Positions 46,727 to 55,792 of a stretch of 64,000 bases of DNA are shown piece by piece. A program made the translations under genes and the position numbers. The notes beneath the pieces were generated by a model. It did no database searches and was not told where the DNA came from. It saw nothing but the letters and a program-made list of their open reading frames with translations. How positions within the stretch are numbered: position 1 is the first letter of the stretch; each line of letters starts with the position of its first letter. Where the stretch lies: positions 1 to 64,000 of the forward strand of contig NZ_CP038267.1 of the NCBI RefSeq assembly GCF_004564375.1. Reading direction: 5' to 3'. The stretch comes from Nocardioides euryhalodurans (GTDB lineage: Bacteria > Actinomycetota > Actinomycetes > Propionibacteriales > Nocardioidaceae).

Positions 46727-47392
46727 TCAGTTGGGGGACCAGCGGGTCCGGGCCACCTCGGTGGCCGGCAGCGAGGGGATGACGTTCATCGCCCGGAGCT
46801 CGGCGCGCAGCAGGTCGGTGACCAGGACCAGCCGGGTCGTGGCGTCCTCGGCCTCCAGGAGCGACTGGCGGTCGGGCATGGGGAGGGGGGCCAGGGCGGC
46901 GAGCGCCCAGGAGAGGTAGGACGGGTCGCGCGGCAGCTCGGTCGGCTCGATGTCGCCCCGGATCGCCGTGAGCGCGGCCCGGTAGGCGGTGAACATCGCC
47001 CGGGCGGCGTCGGTGACGTCCTCCGGCACGTCCGGCGGCGGCTCGGGGCGGGCGGTCACGTGACCGACGGGGTAGGGGCCGCCGGTCTCCAGCCTGTCGA
47101 GCTGGAAGCGGTCGAGCCCCACGGCCACGAGGTCGAAGCTGCCGTCGGGGTGAGCCTCGACGTCGGTCATCCGGATCCGGCAGCCGACCCGGTAGAGCGA
47201 CTGGTTGCCGTGGTCGCCGACCTCGTAGCCCTCCCGGATCGCCACGGAGCCGAAGACCCGCTCGACCGGGTCGGAGACCCGCAGCAGGTGGTGGACCAGC
47301 GCCCGGTAACGGTCCTCGAAGACGTGCAGCGGCATGCTGACGCCCGGGAACAGCACCGTCCCCAGCGGGAACATCGGCAGCGTGTCGCTCAC
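46727..47392 (-). CDS. LON peptidase substrate-binding domain protein
   Basis: The 221-aa protein consists of a Lon N-terminal-like (LAN) domain without the ATPase or protease parts. It opens with the hallmark LPMFPLGTVLFPGVSMPLHV and FEDRYRALV, then has RVGCRIRMTDVEAHPDGSFD and VGLDRFQLDRL. The C-terminal 90 residues are helical. The function of stand-alone LAN proteins is unclear. It is divergent from hisD with 86 nt between starts, and followed by ybaK. Confidence 0.9.
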   Translation of the reverse strand: MSDTLPMFPLGTVLFPGVSMPLHVFEDRYRALVHHLLRVSDPVERVFGSVAIREGYEVGDHGNQSLYRVGCRIRMTDVEAHPDGSFDLVAVGLDRFQLDRLETGGPYPVGHVTARPEPPPDVPEDVTDAARAMFTAYRAALTAIRGDIEPTELPRDPSYLSWALAALAPLPMPDRQSLLEAEDATTRLVLVTDLLRAELRAMNVIPSLPATEVARTRWSPN

Positions 47393-47466
47393 GGTTCGAC
47401 TCTAGGCCCTCCCCGCGGCCCGTCCCGGCGTACGACGGGGATGTCGGCCGTGTCCCGCCCCGAACC

Positions 47467-47472
47467 TAGAAT
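47467..47472 (+). promoter_or_regulatory. Leaderless-type -10 box of the hisDCBH operon
   Basis: TAGAAT lies exactly 6 nt before the hisD ATG at 47479. Transcription would start on or next to the A of ATG, so no leader, attenuator or Shine-Dalgarno is possible from this promoter. The -35 region is weak. Confidence 0.65.
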
Positions 47473-47478
47473 CGGGGC

Positions 47479-48783
47479 ATGATCCGTCGCATCGACCTGC
47501 GGGGCGCCTCCGCCCCTGCCGACTACCGCGCCGTCGTGCCCCGCGCGGAGCTCGACGTCGAGGCCGCGACCCATCTGATCCGGCCGGTCGTCGAGGCGGT
47601 CCGCACGCGGGGCGTCGAGGCGGTCCTCGAGTACGGCGCGCAGTTCGACGGCGTGGTCGCCGACGACGTCGTCGTGCCGCGCGAGGCGCTGCAGACCGCT
47701 CTCGACGAGCTCGACCGGACCGTCCGGTCTGCGCTGGAGGAGTCGGTCCGCCGGCTCCGCGCCACCTGCGAGGCCGAGCTCGAGCACGACGTCACCACCG
47801 AGCTCGCCACCGGCGCCGTGGTGACCCACCGCAAGGTTCCGATGGGCCGGGTCGGCCTCTACGTCCCCGGCGGACTCGCGCCGCTGGTCTCGAGCGTCGT
47901 CATGAACGTGGTCCCCGCCCAGGTCGCCGGCGTCGGTTCGATCGCCCTGGCCAGCCCGCCCCAGAAGGACCACGGCGGTCTGCCGGAGCCCACGATCATG
48001 GCCGCCTGCGCCCTGCTCGGCGTCGACGAGGTCTACGCCGTCGGCGGCGCCCAGGCCATCGCGATGTTCGGCTACGGCGCAGGCCCCTGCCGGCCGGTCG
48101 ACCTCGTCACCGGCCCGGGCAACATCTACGTCGCCGCCGCCAAGCGGCTGCTGCGCGGCGTGGTCGGCATCGACTCCGAGGCCGGCACCACCGAGATCGC
48201 GATCCTCGCCGACGACACCGCCGACCCGGCGTACGTCGCGGCGGACCTGATCAGCCAGGCCGAGCACGACCCGGCCGCCGCCAGCGTGCTGGTGACCGAC
48301 TCCGAGCGGCTCGCCGACGAGGTCGTCGTCGAGCTCGAGAAGCAGGTCCACGAGACCCGGCACACCGAGCGGATCAGCACCGCCCTCGGCGGGCAGCAGT
48401 CCGGGATCGTCCTCGTCGACGACGTCGACCAGGGCGTGGCGGTCGTCGACGCCTACGCCGCCGAGCACCTCGAGATCCACACCCGCGACGCGGTGGCCGT
48501 GGCGGCCCGGGTGCGCAACGCCGGCGCGATCTTCGTGGGCCCGTACGCCCCGGTCAGCCTCGGCGACTACTGCGCCGGCTCCAACCACGTGCTCCCCACC
48601 GCGGGCTGCGCCTGCCACTCCAGCGGGCTCTCGGTCCGGGCGTTCCTGAAGTCGGTGCACGTCGTCGACTACTCCCGCGCAGCCCTGGCGGAGGTCGCCG
48701 GCCACGTCGGGGTCCTCGCCGAGGCCGAGGACCTGCCGGCCCACGGCCGCGCGGTGGCGATCCGGCTGGACGAGCAGTCATGA
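47479..48783 (+). CDS. hisD: Histidinol dehydrogenase
   Basis: HisD oxidises L-histidinol to L-histidine in two NAD-linked steps with a Zn ion. The 434-aa protein shows [54 protein letters not shown], the catalytic Glu-His region [13 protein letters not shown] and the Zn/active-site segment [18 protein letters not shown] 47479 is preceded by a TAGAAT box 6 nt away and no ribosome-binding site. The stop overlaps hisC as ATGA. Confidence 0.97.
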   Translation: MIRRIDLRGASAPADYRAVVPRAELDVEAATHLIRPVVEAVRTRGVEAVLEYGAQFDGVVADDVVVPREALQTALDELDRTVRSALEESVRRLRATCEAELEHDVTTELATGAVVTHRKVPMGRVGLYVPGGLAPLVSSVVMNVVPAQVAGVGSIALASPPQKDHGGLPEPTIMAACALLGVDEVYAVGGAQAIAMFGYGAGPCRPVDLVTGPGNIYVAAAKRLLRGVVGIDSEAGTTEIAILADDTADPAYVAADLISQAEHDPAAASVLVTDSERLADEVVVELEKQVHETRHTERISTALGGQQSGIVLVDDVDQGVAVVDAYAAEHLEIHTRDAVAVAARVRNAGAIFVGPYAPVSLGDYCAGSNHVLPTAGCACHSSGLSVRAFLKSVHVVDYSRAALAEVAGHVGVLAEAEDLPAHGRAVAIRLDEQS

Positions 48784-49880
48784 CGTGGCCTCCCCTGCGG
48801 GAGGAGCTGCGGGGCCTGGCGCCGTACGGCGCGCCCCAGCTCTCCCTCGAGCAGGCACCCGTCCAGCTCAACGTCAACGAGAACCCCTATCCGCCGAGCG
48901 CCGCGTGCGTAGCCGACATCGCGCGGGCCGCGGGCGAGGCGGCAGCCGGTCTGAACCGCTACCCCGACCGGGAGTTCGTGGAGCTCCGCGCCGCCCTGGC
49001 CGCCTACCTGGGCCAGGACGGTGGCCGCGACCTGACCCCGGCCCACGTCTGGGCGGCCAACGGCTCCAACGAGGTGATGCTGCAGCTGCTGCAGGCCTTC
49101 GGCGGGCCGGGTCGGGTGGCTCTGAGCTTCGCGCCGACGTACTCGATGTATCCCGAGTACGCCCGTGACACCCTCACCGAGTGGGTCGTCGGGCACCGCG
49201 AGGAGGACTTCACCCTCGACCTCGACCACGCCCGCGACCTGGTGCTCGAGCGGCGACCGTCGGTGGTGCTGCTGCCGAGCCCGAACAACCCGACCGGCAC
49301 CGCGCTCCCGCCCGAGGCGGTCGGCCTGCTCTGCGAGGCCGCGGGGGACGGGCTGGTCGTCGTCGACGAGGCGTACGGCGAGTTCCGCCGCGCCGGCACC
49401 CCCAGCGCCCTCGAGCTGCTGCCCGACCACCACAACCTGGTCGTGACACGCACGATGAGCAAGGCGTTCGCCCTGGCCGGCGCCCGGCTCGGCTACCTCG
49501 CCGCCGACCCTGCGATCTGCGACGCGATCCGGGTCGTCCGGCTGCCGTACCACCTCTCGGCCGTGACGCAGGCGACCGCGCTGTCGGCGCTGCGCCACAC
49601 CGACGAGCTGCTCGCGCAGGTCGACGAGCTCAGGGCCGAGCGTGACCGGACGGTCGCCTGGCTGCGCGAGCAGGGGCTCACCGTCGCCGACAGCGACGCC
49701 AACTTCGCGCTCTTCGGCACCTTCGACGACCGGCACGCGGTCTGGCAGGCGCTGGTCGACCGTGGCGTGCTGATCCGGGAGACCGGTCCGTCCGGATGGT
49801 TGCGGGTGTCCATGGGCACCCCCGCGGAGATGGGACAATTCCGGACGGCACTCACCGAGGTGATGAAGGAGATGTCATGA
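48780..49880 (+). CDS. hisC: Histidinol-phosphate aminotransferase
   Basis: HisC is a class I/II PLP aminotransferase that makes L-histidinol phosphate. The 366-aa protein shows [11 protein letters not shown] near the start, [43 protein letters not shown] and the PLP lysine in [18 protein letters not shown] (about residue 226). ATG 48780 overlaps hisD and the stop overlaps hisB, both ATGA. Confidence 0.97.
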   Translation: MTWPPLREELRGLAPYGAPQLSLEQAPVQLNVNENPYPPSAACVADIARAAGEAAAGLNRYPDREFVELRAALAAYLGQDGGRDLTPAHVWAANGSNEVMLQLLQAFGGPGRVALSFAPTYSMYPEYARDTLTEWVVGHREEDFTLDLDHARDLVLERRPSVVLLPSPNNPTGTALPPEAVGLLCEAAGDGLVVVDEAYGEFRRAGTPSALELLPDHHNLVVTRTMSKAFALAGARLGYLAADPAICDAIRVVRLPYHLSAVTQATALSALRHTDELLAQVDELRAERDRTVAWLREQGLTVADSDANFALFGTFDDRHAVWQALVDRGVLIRETGPSGWLRVSMGTPAEMGQFRTALTEVMKEMS

Positions 49881-50488
49881 CGCGCACCGCCACCGTGGAC
49901 CGGCAGACCAGCGAGTCCAAGGTCCACGTCGAGCTCGACCTCGACGGATCGGGGCGCCACGACGTGTCCACCGGCGTCGGGTTCTACGACCACATGCTCA
50001 TCGCCTTCGCCCGGCACGCGCTGGTCGACCTCGTCGTCCAGAGCCAGGGCGACACCCACATCGACGCCCACCACACCGTCGAGGACACCGCGATCGTGCT
50101 CGGCCAGGCGATCCGCGAGGCCCTCGGCGACAAGGCTGGCATCCGCCGCTTCGGCGATGCCACGGTGCCGCTCGACGAGGCGCTGGTGCAGGCCGTGGTC
50201 GACGTGTCCGGCCGGCCGTACTGCGTCCACACCGGCGAGCCCGAGGGACAGGCGTACGTCGTCATCGGTGGCGACACCGGCCCCGGCTACTCCGGCTCCC
50301 TGACCCGCCACGTCTTCGAGACCCTCGCCTTCCACGCCCACCTGGCGCTGCACGTGAGGGTGCTCGCCGGTCGCGACCCGCACCACCTGGTCGAGACGCA
50401 GTTCAAGGCCTTCGCACGCGCCTTCCGCGACGCCGTGGCGCTGGACCCGCGCGAGACGGGGATCCCCTCGACCAAGGGTGCGCTGTAG
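49877..50488 (+). CDS. hisB: Imidazoleglycerol-phosphate dehydratase
   Basis: HisB is the Mn-dependent dehydratase forming imidazole-acetol phosphate. The 203-aa protein is the single-domain type without the phosphatase part found in enterics. It has the duplicated metal motifs [43 protein letters not shown] and [18 protein letters not shown] 49877 overlaps the hisC stop. Its TAG overlaps the GTG of hisH by one base. Confidence 0.97.
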   Translation: MTRTATVDRQTSESKVHVELDLDGSGRHDVSTGVGFYDHMLIAFARHALVDLVVQSQGDTHIDAHHTVEDTAIVLGQAIREALGDKAGIRRFGDATVPLDEALVQAVVDVSGRPYCVHTGEPEGQAYVVIGGDTGPGYSGSLTRHVFETLAFHAHLALHVRVLAGRDPHHLVETQFKAFARAFRDAVALDPRETGIPSTKGAL

Positions 50489-51117
50489 TGCCGGACGTCG
50501 TCGTCCTCGACTACGGGTCCGGCAACCTCCGCTCCGCCGTCCGCGCGCTCGAGCGTGCCGGCGCCGACGTGACGCTCACCGCCGACTTCCAGGCCGGCCT
50601 CGCCGCTGACGGGCTCGTGGTCCCCGGCGTCGGGGCGTACGCCGCCTGCATGGCCGGTCTGCGCGGGGTCAAGGGCGACCGGATGATCGGCCGGCGGCTG
50701 GCCGGTGGCCGTCCGGTGCTCGGGATCTGCGTCGGCATGCAGGTCCTCTTCGCCCGCGGCGTCGAGCACGGCGTCGAGACCGAGGGCTGCCACGAGTGGC
50801 CCGGCGTGGTCGAGCGGCTGCAGGCACCGGTCGTCCCGCACATGGGCTGGAACACCGTCGAGGCACCAGACGGGACCGCGCTGTTCGCCGGCATCGAGGA
50901 CGAGCACTTCTACTTCGTGCACTCCTACGGCGTCCGCGACTGGGTGCTCGAGACCAACGACCGCACCCGCGCCCCGCTCGTGACCTGGGCCGAGCACGGC
51001 GGTGACCGCTTCGTCGCCGCCGTCGAGAACGGCCCGCTCACCGCCACCCAGTTCCACCCCGAGAAGTCCGGGGACGCCGGAGCCGCGCTGCTGCGCAACT
51101 GGGTCTTGTCGCTGTGA
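50488..51117 (+). CDS. hisH: Imidazole glycerol phosphate synthase, glutaminase subunit
   Basis: HisH releases ammonia from glutamine for HisF. The 209-aa class I glutamine amidotransferase has [18 protein letters not shown] at the start, the nucleophilic Cys in [13 protein letters not shown] (about residue 81) and the His-Glu pair in [12 protein letters not shown] (about residues 189-191). It ends the first his unit. Two hairpins and a new promoter separate it from hisA, although HisH and HisF form one enzyme. Confidence 0.97.
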   Translation: MPDVVVLDYGSGNLRSAVRALERAGADVTLTADFQAGLAADGLVVPGVGAYAACMAGLRGVKGDRMIGRRLAGGRPVLGICVGMQVLFARGVEHGVETEGCHEWPGVVERLQAPVVPHMGWNTVEAPDGTALFAGIEDEHFYFVHSYGVRDWVLETNDRTRAPLVTWAEHGGDRFVAAVENGPLTATQFHPEKSGDAGAALLRNWVLSL

Positions 51118-51247
51118 CGGGTCGCGACCGACGCTTGCGGCCGATGCCTCCCCCTCCAGGCGCGCGACTCGCACACCAGGTCGACCGGGGCGCCGGCGGC
51201 AGGCGACAGGTGTACCGGCCCAGCCCGAGGTTCGTCCGCGAGTCTCT

Positions 51248-51281
51248 GGGGTTCGTGCCCGTTGCCTGGGTGACGAACCCC
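51248..51281 (+). terminator. Hairpin 1 in the hisH-hisA gap
   Basis: A 9-bp perfect stem (GGGGTTCGT / ACGAACCCC) with a 16-nt loop that can pair further (CCC with GGG). It lies about 130 nt behind hisH and could end the hisDCBH transcript together with the palindrome that follows. Confidence 0.6.
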
Positions 51282-51310
51282 GGGGTTCCCCGGTCGACCG
51301 GGGAAACCCC
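51282..51310 (+). repeat. Palindromic element, copy 1 (GGTTCCCCGGTCGACCGGGGAAAC type)
   Basis: GGGGTTCCCCGG-TCGA-CCGGGGAAACCCC is a 12-bp stem with one unpaired A and a TCGA centre, directly next to hairpin 1. Its core TTCCCCGG...CCGGGGAA recurs at 57411-57430. It may act as a terminator and may belong to a dispersed repeat family. The 232-nt gap holds no credible gene. Confidence 0.65.
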
Positions 51311-51337
51311 AGGCGGCCCCACCGCCCCGACGGTCAC

Positions 51338-51343
51338 TACCCT
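51338..51343 (+). promoter_or_regulatory. Leaderless-type -10 box of hisA(priA)-hisF
   Basis: TACCCT lies exactly 6 nt before the GTG at 51350, the same geometry as hisD. It supports independent transcription of hisA-hisF and fixes the GTG as the start. Confidence 0.55.
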
Positions 51344-51349
51344 CGTCCC

Positions 51350-52111
51350 GTGAGCGACTTCCCTTCGACAGGCTCAGGACAGAGCCTCGAGCTGCTGCCC
51401 GCCGTCGACATCGCCGGGGGCCAGGCGGTGCAGCTGGTGCAGGGGGTGGCCGGCTCGGAGAAGCGGTTCGGCGACCCGGTCGAGGCGGCGATGCGCTGGC
51501 AGGACGCCGGGGCGGAGTGGATCCACCTCGTCGACCTCGACGCCGCCTTCGGGCGCGGCCACAACCGCGAGCTGCAGGCCCAGATCGTGGGCGCCCTCGA
51601 CATCCGGGTCGAGATGAGCGGCGGGATTCGTGACGACGAGTCGCTCGCGGCCGCGATGGCGACCGGGTGTCGGCGGGTCAACATCGGCACCGCCGCTCTC
51701 GAGCAGCCGGAGTGGTGCGCCGCCGCGATCGCGGAGTACGGCGACCGGGTCGCGGTCGGCCTCGACGTCCGTGGTCGGACCCTCGCGGCCCGCGGCTGGA
51801 CCCGCGACGGCGGCGACCTCTACGACGTCCTGGCGCGTCTCGACGCCGAGGGCTGTGCCCGCTACGTCGTCACCGACGTCAACAAGGACGGCATGCTCGA
51901 GGGGCCCAACCTGCAGCTGCTGGCCGACGTGTGCGCGGCCACCGAACGACCCGTCGTGGCGAGTGGCGGCATCACCGAGCTCTCCGACCTCGAGGCGCTG
52001 CAAGGCCTGGTCGGCCAGGGCGTGGAGGGCGCCATCATCGGCACCGCGCTCTACGAGGGCCGGTTCACGCTCGAGCAGGCGCTCGCCCTGACCCGGGGGA
52101 CGCGCGCATGA
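51350..52111 (+). CDS. priA: ProFAR isomerase HisA, probably bifunctional HisA/TrpF (PriA)
   Basis: In actinobacteria lacking trpF, PriA isomerises both ProFAR (His) and PRA (Trp). The 253-aa TIM barrel shows [20 protein letters not shown] with the first catalytic Asp, [49 protein letters not shown] and [16 protein letters not shown] with the second Asp. The position matching Arg19 of M. tuberculosis PriA is Gln (AVQLVQG), while the Arg-Gly-Trp loop is kept. The first 11 residues include an unusual FPSTGSGQS encoded by a repeat-like sequence with rare codons. It overlaps hisF by ATGA. No trpF is seen in the window. Confidence 0.92.
   Translation: MSDFPSTGSGQSLELLPAVDIAGGQAVQLVQGVAGSEKRFGDPVEAAMRWQDAGAEWIHLVDLDAAFGRGHNRELQAQIVGALDIRVEMSGGIRDDESLAAAMATGCRRVNIGTAALEQPEWCAAAIAEYGDRVAVGLDVRGRTLAARGWTRDGGDLYDVLARLDAEGCARYVVTDVNKDGMLEGPNLQLLADVCAATERPVVASGGITELSDLEALQGLVGQGVEGAIIGTALYEGRFTLEQALALTRGTRA
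51364..51382 (+). repeat. REP-like sequence inside the hisA start
   Basis: TTCGACAGGCTCAGGACAG resembles the CTTCGACA-R-GCTCAGG repeat dispersed in many bacterial genomes. It encodes STGSGQ at the amino end of HisA using codons (ACA, TCA, GGA) that are rare in the surrounding DNA. AGGCTC/GAGCCT within and just behind it can form a small hairpin near the leaderless start. Confidence 0.5.
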
Positions 52112-52872
52112 CCCTGGCCGTCCGGGTCATCCCCTGCCTCGACGTCGACGGTGGCCGGGTCGTCAAGGGTGTCAACTTCCAGGACCTCCGCGACGCCGGT
52201 GACCCGGTGGCCCTCGCGAAGCTCTACGACGCCGAAGGGGCCGACGAGCTCACCTTCCTCGACATCTCCGCCTCCCACGAGGGCCGCGCGACGACCATGG
52301 AGATGGTCTCCCGCTGCGCCGAGGAGGTCTTCATCCCGCTGACGGTGGGCGGCGGGATCGGCAGCGTCGCCGACGTGGACCGGCTGCTGCGCGCGGGTGC
52401 CGACAAGATCGCCGTCAACACCGCGGCCATCCGCCGGCCCGAGCTCGTCGCCGAGATCGCCGACCGGTTCGGCAACCAGGTGCTGGTGCTCTCCGTCGAC
52501 GCCCGTCGCGCCCCCGACACCGACTCCGGCTTCGAGGTCACCACCCACGGTGGTCGTACGTCGACCGGGCTCGACGCCGTCGAGTGGGCCCGCCGGGCCG
52601 CGGACCTCGGCGCAGGCGAGATCCTGCTCAACGCCATGGACGCCGACGGCACGACCGACGGCTTCGACCTCGACCTGATCGCCGCCGTCCGCCGCGTGGT
52701 GTCGATCCCCGTGATCGCCAGCGGGGGAGCGGGCCGTCTCGAGCACTTCGCACCGGCCGTCGACGCCGGCGCCGGCGCCGTCCTGGCTGCCACGGTCTTC
52801 CACTTCGGCACGCTGCGGATCGCCGACGTCAAGCAGGCGCTCGCCGCGGCCGGTCACCCGGTGCGTGCCTAG
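52108..52872 (+). CDS. hisF: Imidazole glycerol phosphate synthase, cyclase subunit
   Basis: HisF joins ammonia from HisH with PRFAR to give IGP and AICAR. The 254-aa TIM barrel shows the first catalytic Asp in [18 protein letters not shown] (about residue 12), [20 protein letters not shown], and the second Asp in [18 protein letters not shown] (about residue 176 by position of the strand). ATG 52108 overlaps the hisA stop. It converges on the permease gene with an 18-nt gap. Confidence 0.97.
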   Translation: MTLAVRVIPCLDVDGGRVVKGVNFQDLRDAGDPVALAKLYDAEGADELTFLDISASHEGRATTMEMVSRCAEEVFIPLTVGGGIGSVADVDRLLRAGADKIAVNTAAIRRPELVAEIADRFGNQVLVLSVDARRAPDTDSGFEVTTHGGRTSTGLDAVEWARRAADLGAGEILLNAMDADGTTDGFDLDLIAAVRRVVSIPVIASGGAGRLEHFAPAVDAGAGAVLAATVFHFGTLRIADVKQALAAAGHPVRA

Positions 52873-52890
52873 GACATCCGGCGAGCCGCG

Positions 52891-54762
52891 TCAGCCCCGC
52901 GGGTCGGGCTCGCGGACCACGACGTGGTGGACCGGGACGTCCAGGCGTTCCCTCGCCCTGGCCACGAGGTCGTGGCGCAACCACGTGGAGTGGTCGTCGG
53001 GCTGGGTCGAGATCACCACGTGGTCGGCGTGGAAGCGGCGCATCGCCTGGTCGAGGGCGACCAGCGGCCGGTAGTCCCCGAGCTCGCCGTCGACGGTGAG
53101 CCCGCGATCGCGCAGCATCTCGAGGGTCTGCTCGAGCCGGCGGGTGGCAGCGGTCGTGGTCGCCTCCCACACGAACGCCGCGCCCTCCCGGTCGGCCTCA
53201 CCGGTGTCGACCGGGTTGGCGGGGACGACGACGTAGTAGTCCGCCGAGCCGCTGCCCGGCAGCTGCTCCAGCGCGTCGTGCAGCTCCTCGCCGGTCAGCG
53301 TCCGGTTGGCGAGCACCAGCACCTTGCGGGCCTGCGCCCGGTCGGCGGCACGACCCGTGCCGATCGCCTCGACCTCCTCGGCCGACACCGAGCCGCCGCG
53401 CCACCGGGTGACCCCGTAGAGCGCGAGGACGACGCCGAAGGACAGCAGGCTGAGCAGCAGCTGCGAGCGGGTGTCGGCGTTGAAGGCCATCTGCAGCAGC
53501 ACCGCGACGATGCCCAGAGCGGCGACGCCCGTGAGCCACGGGAAGAGCCACATCTTCACGGTGAGCTCCGCCTCGTCCGTGCGGCGGCGCAGCACGAACT
53601 GGGACACGGCGATCAGCAGGTAGACGAACAGGATGACCGCGCCGGAGGAGTTGAGGAGGAACAGGAACACGGTGTCCGGCGAGACGTACGCGGCGATGAC
53701 GCTGAGGAAGCCCACCACCGTCGACGCGAGGATCGCCCACACGGGGACGCCTCGCCCGTTGACCGTGATCAGCCGCATGGGCGCCTCGCGCCGGGCGCCG
53801 AGCACGAAGAGCATCCGGGAGGCGGTGTAGAGCCCCGAGTTGAGGCAGGAGAGGACCGCGGTGAGCACGACCGCGTTCATCAGGTGGTCGGCGTACGGGA
53901 TGCCCATCGCGGTGAACGCGGCGACGAACGGGGAGGACCCGAGCTCGTTGTCGTTCCACGGCAGGATGCACACCAGCAGCAGCGCGGAGCCGACGTAGAA
54001 GGTCAGCACCCGCACGATCACCGACTGGGTGGCCCGGGCGATCGCCTTCTCCGGGTCGTGCGACTCGGCCGCCGCCACGGTGGCGATCTCGGCCCCGACC
54101 ATCGAGAAGACCACGACGACGATGCTGGAGAAGATCGCGCCGATGCCGTGGGGGAGGAACCCGCCGTGGGCGGTCATGTTGCTGACGTCGAAGCTCTGTC
54201 CCGGCCAGAGGCCGACGACGAACAGGGTTCCCAGCACGAGGAAGACGATGATCGCCGCGACCTTGATGCTCGCGAACCAGTACTCGAACTCGCCGTAGGA
54301 GGAGACGGAGACGAGGTTGGTGGCGGTCATCAGCACCATCAGGCCCAGGGACAGCATCCACAGCGGCGCGTCGAACCAGTACGTGAGGATCTGGGCCCCG
54401 GCGACGGCCTCGAAGCCGACCACGATCACCCAGAAGTACCAGTAGAGCCAGGCGACCGAGAAGCCCGCCCAGCCGCCGAGCGCCTTGCGGGAGTAGTCGG
54501 AGAACGACCCGGTGGACGGGTTCGCGGTGGCCATCTCGCCGAGCATCCGCATCACCAGGACGATGAGTGCACCGGTGACCAGGTAGGTGAGGAAGGCGCC
54601 CGGCCCGGCCTCGGTGATCACCGCGCCGGAGCCGACGAAGAGGCCGGCGCCGATGACGCCGCCGATGGCGATCATCGTCAGGTGCCGCTGCTTGAGGCCC
54701 TTGCGCAACTCCCCCGTCTGGGACGGGGAGCCCGAGGCCTCCGGCTCGACGGTGTGGGTCAT
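52891..54762 (-). CDS. Amino-acid permease (APC superfamily) with C-terminal USP-like domain
   Basis: The roughly 623-aa protein has twelve predicted membrane helices typical of AAT-family permeases: RHLTMIAIGGVIGAGLFVGS at helix 1, YWYFWVIVVGFEAVAGAQ and SMVGAEIATVAAAESHDPEK. From about residue 470 on, a soluble domain of some 150 residues follows (KVLVLANRTLTGEELHDALE ... VVISTQPDDHSTWLRHDLV), with the alternating pattern of universal-stress-protein-like domains. The substrate is probably a neutral or aromatic amino acid or GABA, not resolvable here. ATG 54762 has a GGGAGG site; it diverges from the ABC importer. Confidence 0.88.
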   Translation of the reverse strand: MTHTVEPEASGSPSQTGELRKGLKQRHLTMIAIGGVIGAGLFVGSGAVITEAGPGAFLTYLVTGALIVLVMRMLGEMATANPSTGSFSDYSRKALGGWAGFSVAWLYWYFWVIVVGFEAVAGAQILTYWFDAPLWMLSLGLMVLMTATNLVSVSSYGEFEYWFASIKVAAIIVFLVLGTLFVVGLWPGQSFDVSNMTAHGGFLPHGIGAIFSSIVVVVFSMVGAEIATVAAAESHDPEKAIARATQSVIVRVLTFYVGSALLLVCILPWNDNELGSSPFVAAFTAMGIPYADHLMNAVVLTAVLSCLNSGLYTASRMLFVLGARREAPMRLITVNGRGVPVWAILASTVVGFLSVIAAYVSPDTVFLFLLNSSGAVILFVYLLIAVSQFVLRRRTDEAELTVKMWLFPWLTGVAALGIVAVLLQMAFNADTRSQLLLSLLSFGVVLALYGVTRWRGGSVSAEEVEAIGTGRAADRAQARKVLVLANRTLTGEELHDALEQLPGSGSADYYVVVPANPVDTGEADREGAAFVWEATTTAATRRLEQTLEMLRDRGLTVDGELGDYRPLVALDQAMRRFHADHVVISTQPDDHSTWLRHDLVARARERLDVPVHHVVVREPDPRG

Positions 54763-54907
54763 GGAGCCTCCCGGTGCCTGCGGCACCCGAGATGGCCCCG
54801 CACAGCTCGCGAGTCTTCCCCCCGGACGCTCGAGGCCGCAACCACCCCTCCGGACGGGTGGGCGTCCGTCGGAGCCGCGCCGGGCCCCGAACGCCGTCGC
54901 GGAGTCC

Positions 54908-54913
54908 TACTCT
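54908..54913 (+). promoter_or_regulatory. Leaderless-type -10 box of the amino-acid ABC importer
   Basis: TACTCT lies exactly 6 nt before the ATG at 54920. No Shine-Dalgarno precedes the ATG. It would drive the three-gene importer operon. Confidence 0.5.
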
Positions 54914-54919
54914 TCTCGC

Positions 54920-55792
54920 ATGCGCACGACCATCCGAGGCACCGGCCTCGCCACCCTCACCGCGGTGGCCCTCATGCTCACCGCCTGCGCCCCGCGCGAC
55001 GAGGCGACCACGGCCCAGGACGACGCCTCGCCGTCGGCGGACGCCTGCGACCGGGACAATCTCGACACCTACTCGGAGGGTGTCCTGACCATCGCCACCG
55101 ACAACCCGGCGTACCCGCCCTGGTTCGTCGACAACGACCCCAGCAACGGCCAGGGCTACGAGTCGGCCGTGGCCTACGCGATCGCCGAGCAGCTCGGCTT
55201 CGCCCAGGACGAGGTCGAGTGGGCCAAGGTGCCGTTCAACGCGGTCGTGAGCCCGGGCGAGAAGAAGTTCGACTTCGACGTCAACCAGGTCTCCATCACC
55301 GAGGAGCGTCGCCAGGCCGTCGACTTCTCCAGCGGCTACTACGACGTCCGGCAGGCGGTCGTCACCACGGCCGGAAGTGCCATCGACGGGGCCTCGAGCG
55401 TCGACGAGCTGCAGGACGCCAAGCTCGGCGCCCAGGTCGGCACCACCAGCTACACCGCCATCACCGACCAGATCCAGTCCTCCCAGGAGGCGGCGCCGTT
55501 CGACACGAACGACCAGGCGGTGCAGGCGCTGAACAACGGGCAGATCGACGGCATCGTGGTCGACCTTCCGACGGCGTACTTCATGACGGCGGTGCAGCTC
55601 GACGACGGCGTGATCGTCGGCCAGCTGCCGCAGACCGGCGGTGAGGTGGAGCAGTTCGGGGCGGTGCTCGACCTCGACAGCCCGCTCACCGACTGCGTCA
55701 GCCAGGCGGTCGACACGCTCCGTGAGGACGGCACCCTCGACGAGCTGGCCGACGAGTGGCTGGCCCAGCAGGGCGCACCGGAGCTGTCCTGA
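54920..55792 (+). CDS. Polar amino-acid ABC transporter, substrate-binding lipoprotein
   Basis: The 290-aa protein has a lipoprotein signal peptide (basic start, hydrophobic core, lipobox LTAC with the Cys at about residue 24) followed by a type-3 periplasmic binding domain: GVLTIATDNPAYPPWFVD, FDFDVNQVSITEERRQAVDF, LGAQVGTTSYTAI and DELADEWLAQ. It is a family 3 (glutamine/polar amino acid) receptor; the ligand is not resolved. LspA (at 37615) would process it. It is the first gene of the importer operon. Confidence 0.92.
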   Translation: MRTTIRGTGLATLTAVALMLTACAPRDEATTAQDDASPSADACDRDNLDTYSEGVLTIATDNPAYPPWFVDNDPSNGQGYESAVAYAIAEQLGFAQDEVEWAKVPFNAVVSPGEKKFDFDVNQVSITEERRQAVDFSSGYYDVRQAVVTTAGSAIDGASSVDELQDAKLGAQVGTTSYTAITDQIQSSQEAAPFDTNDQAVQALNNGQIDGIVVDLPTAYFMTAVQLDDGVIVGQLPQTGGEVEQFGAVLDLDSPLTDCVSQAVDTLREDGTLDELADEWLAQQGAPELS

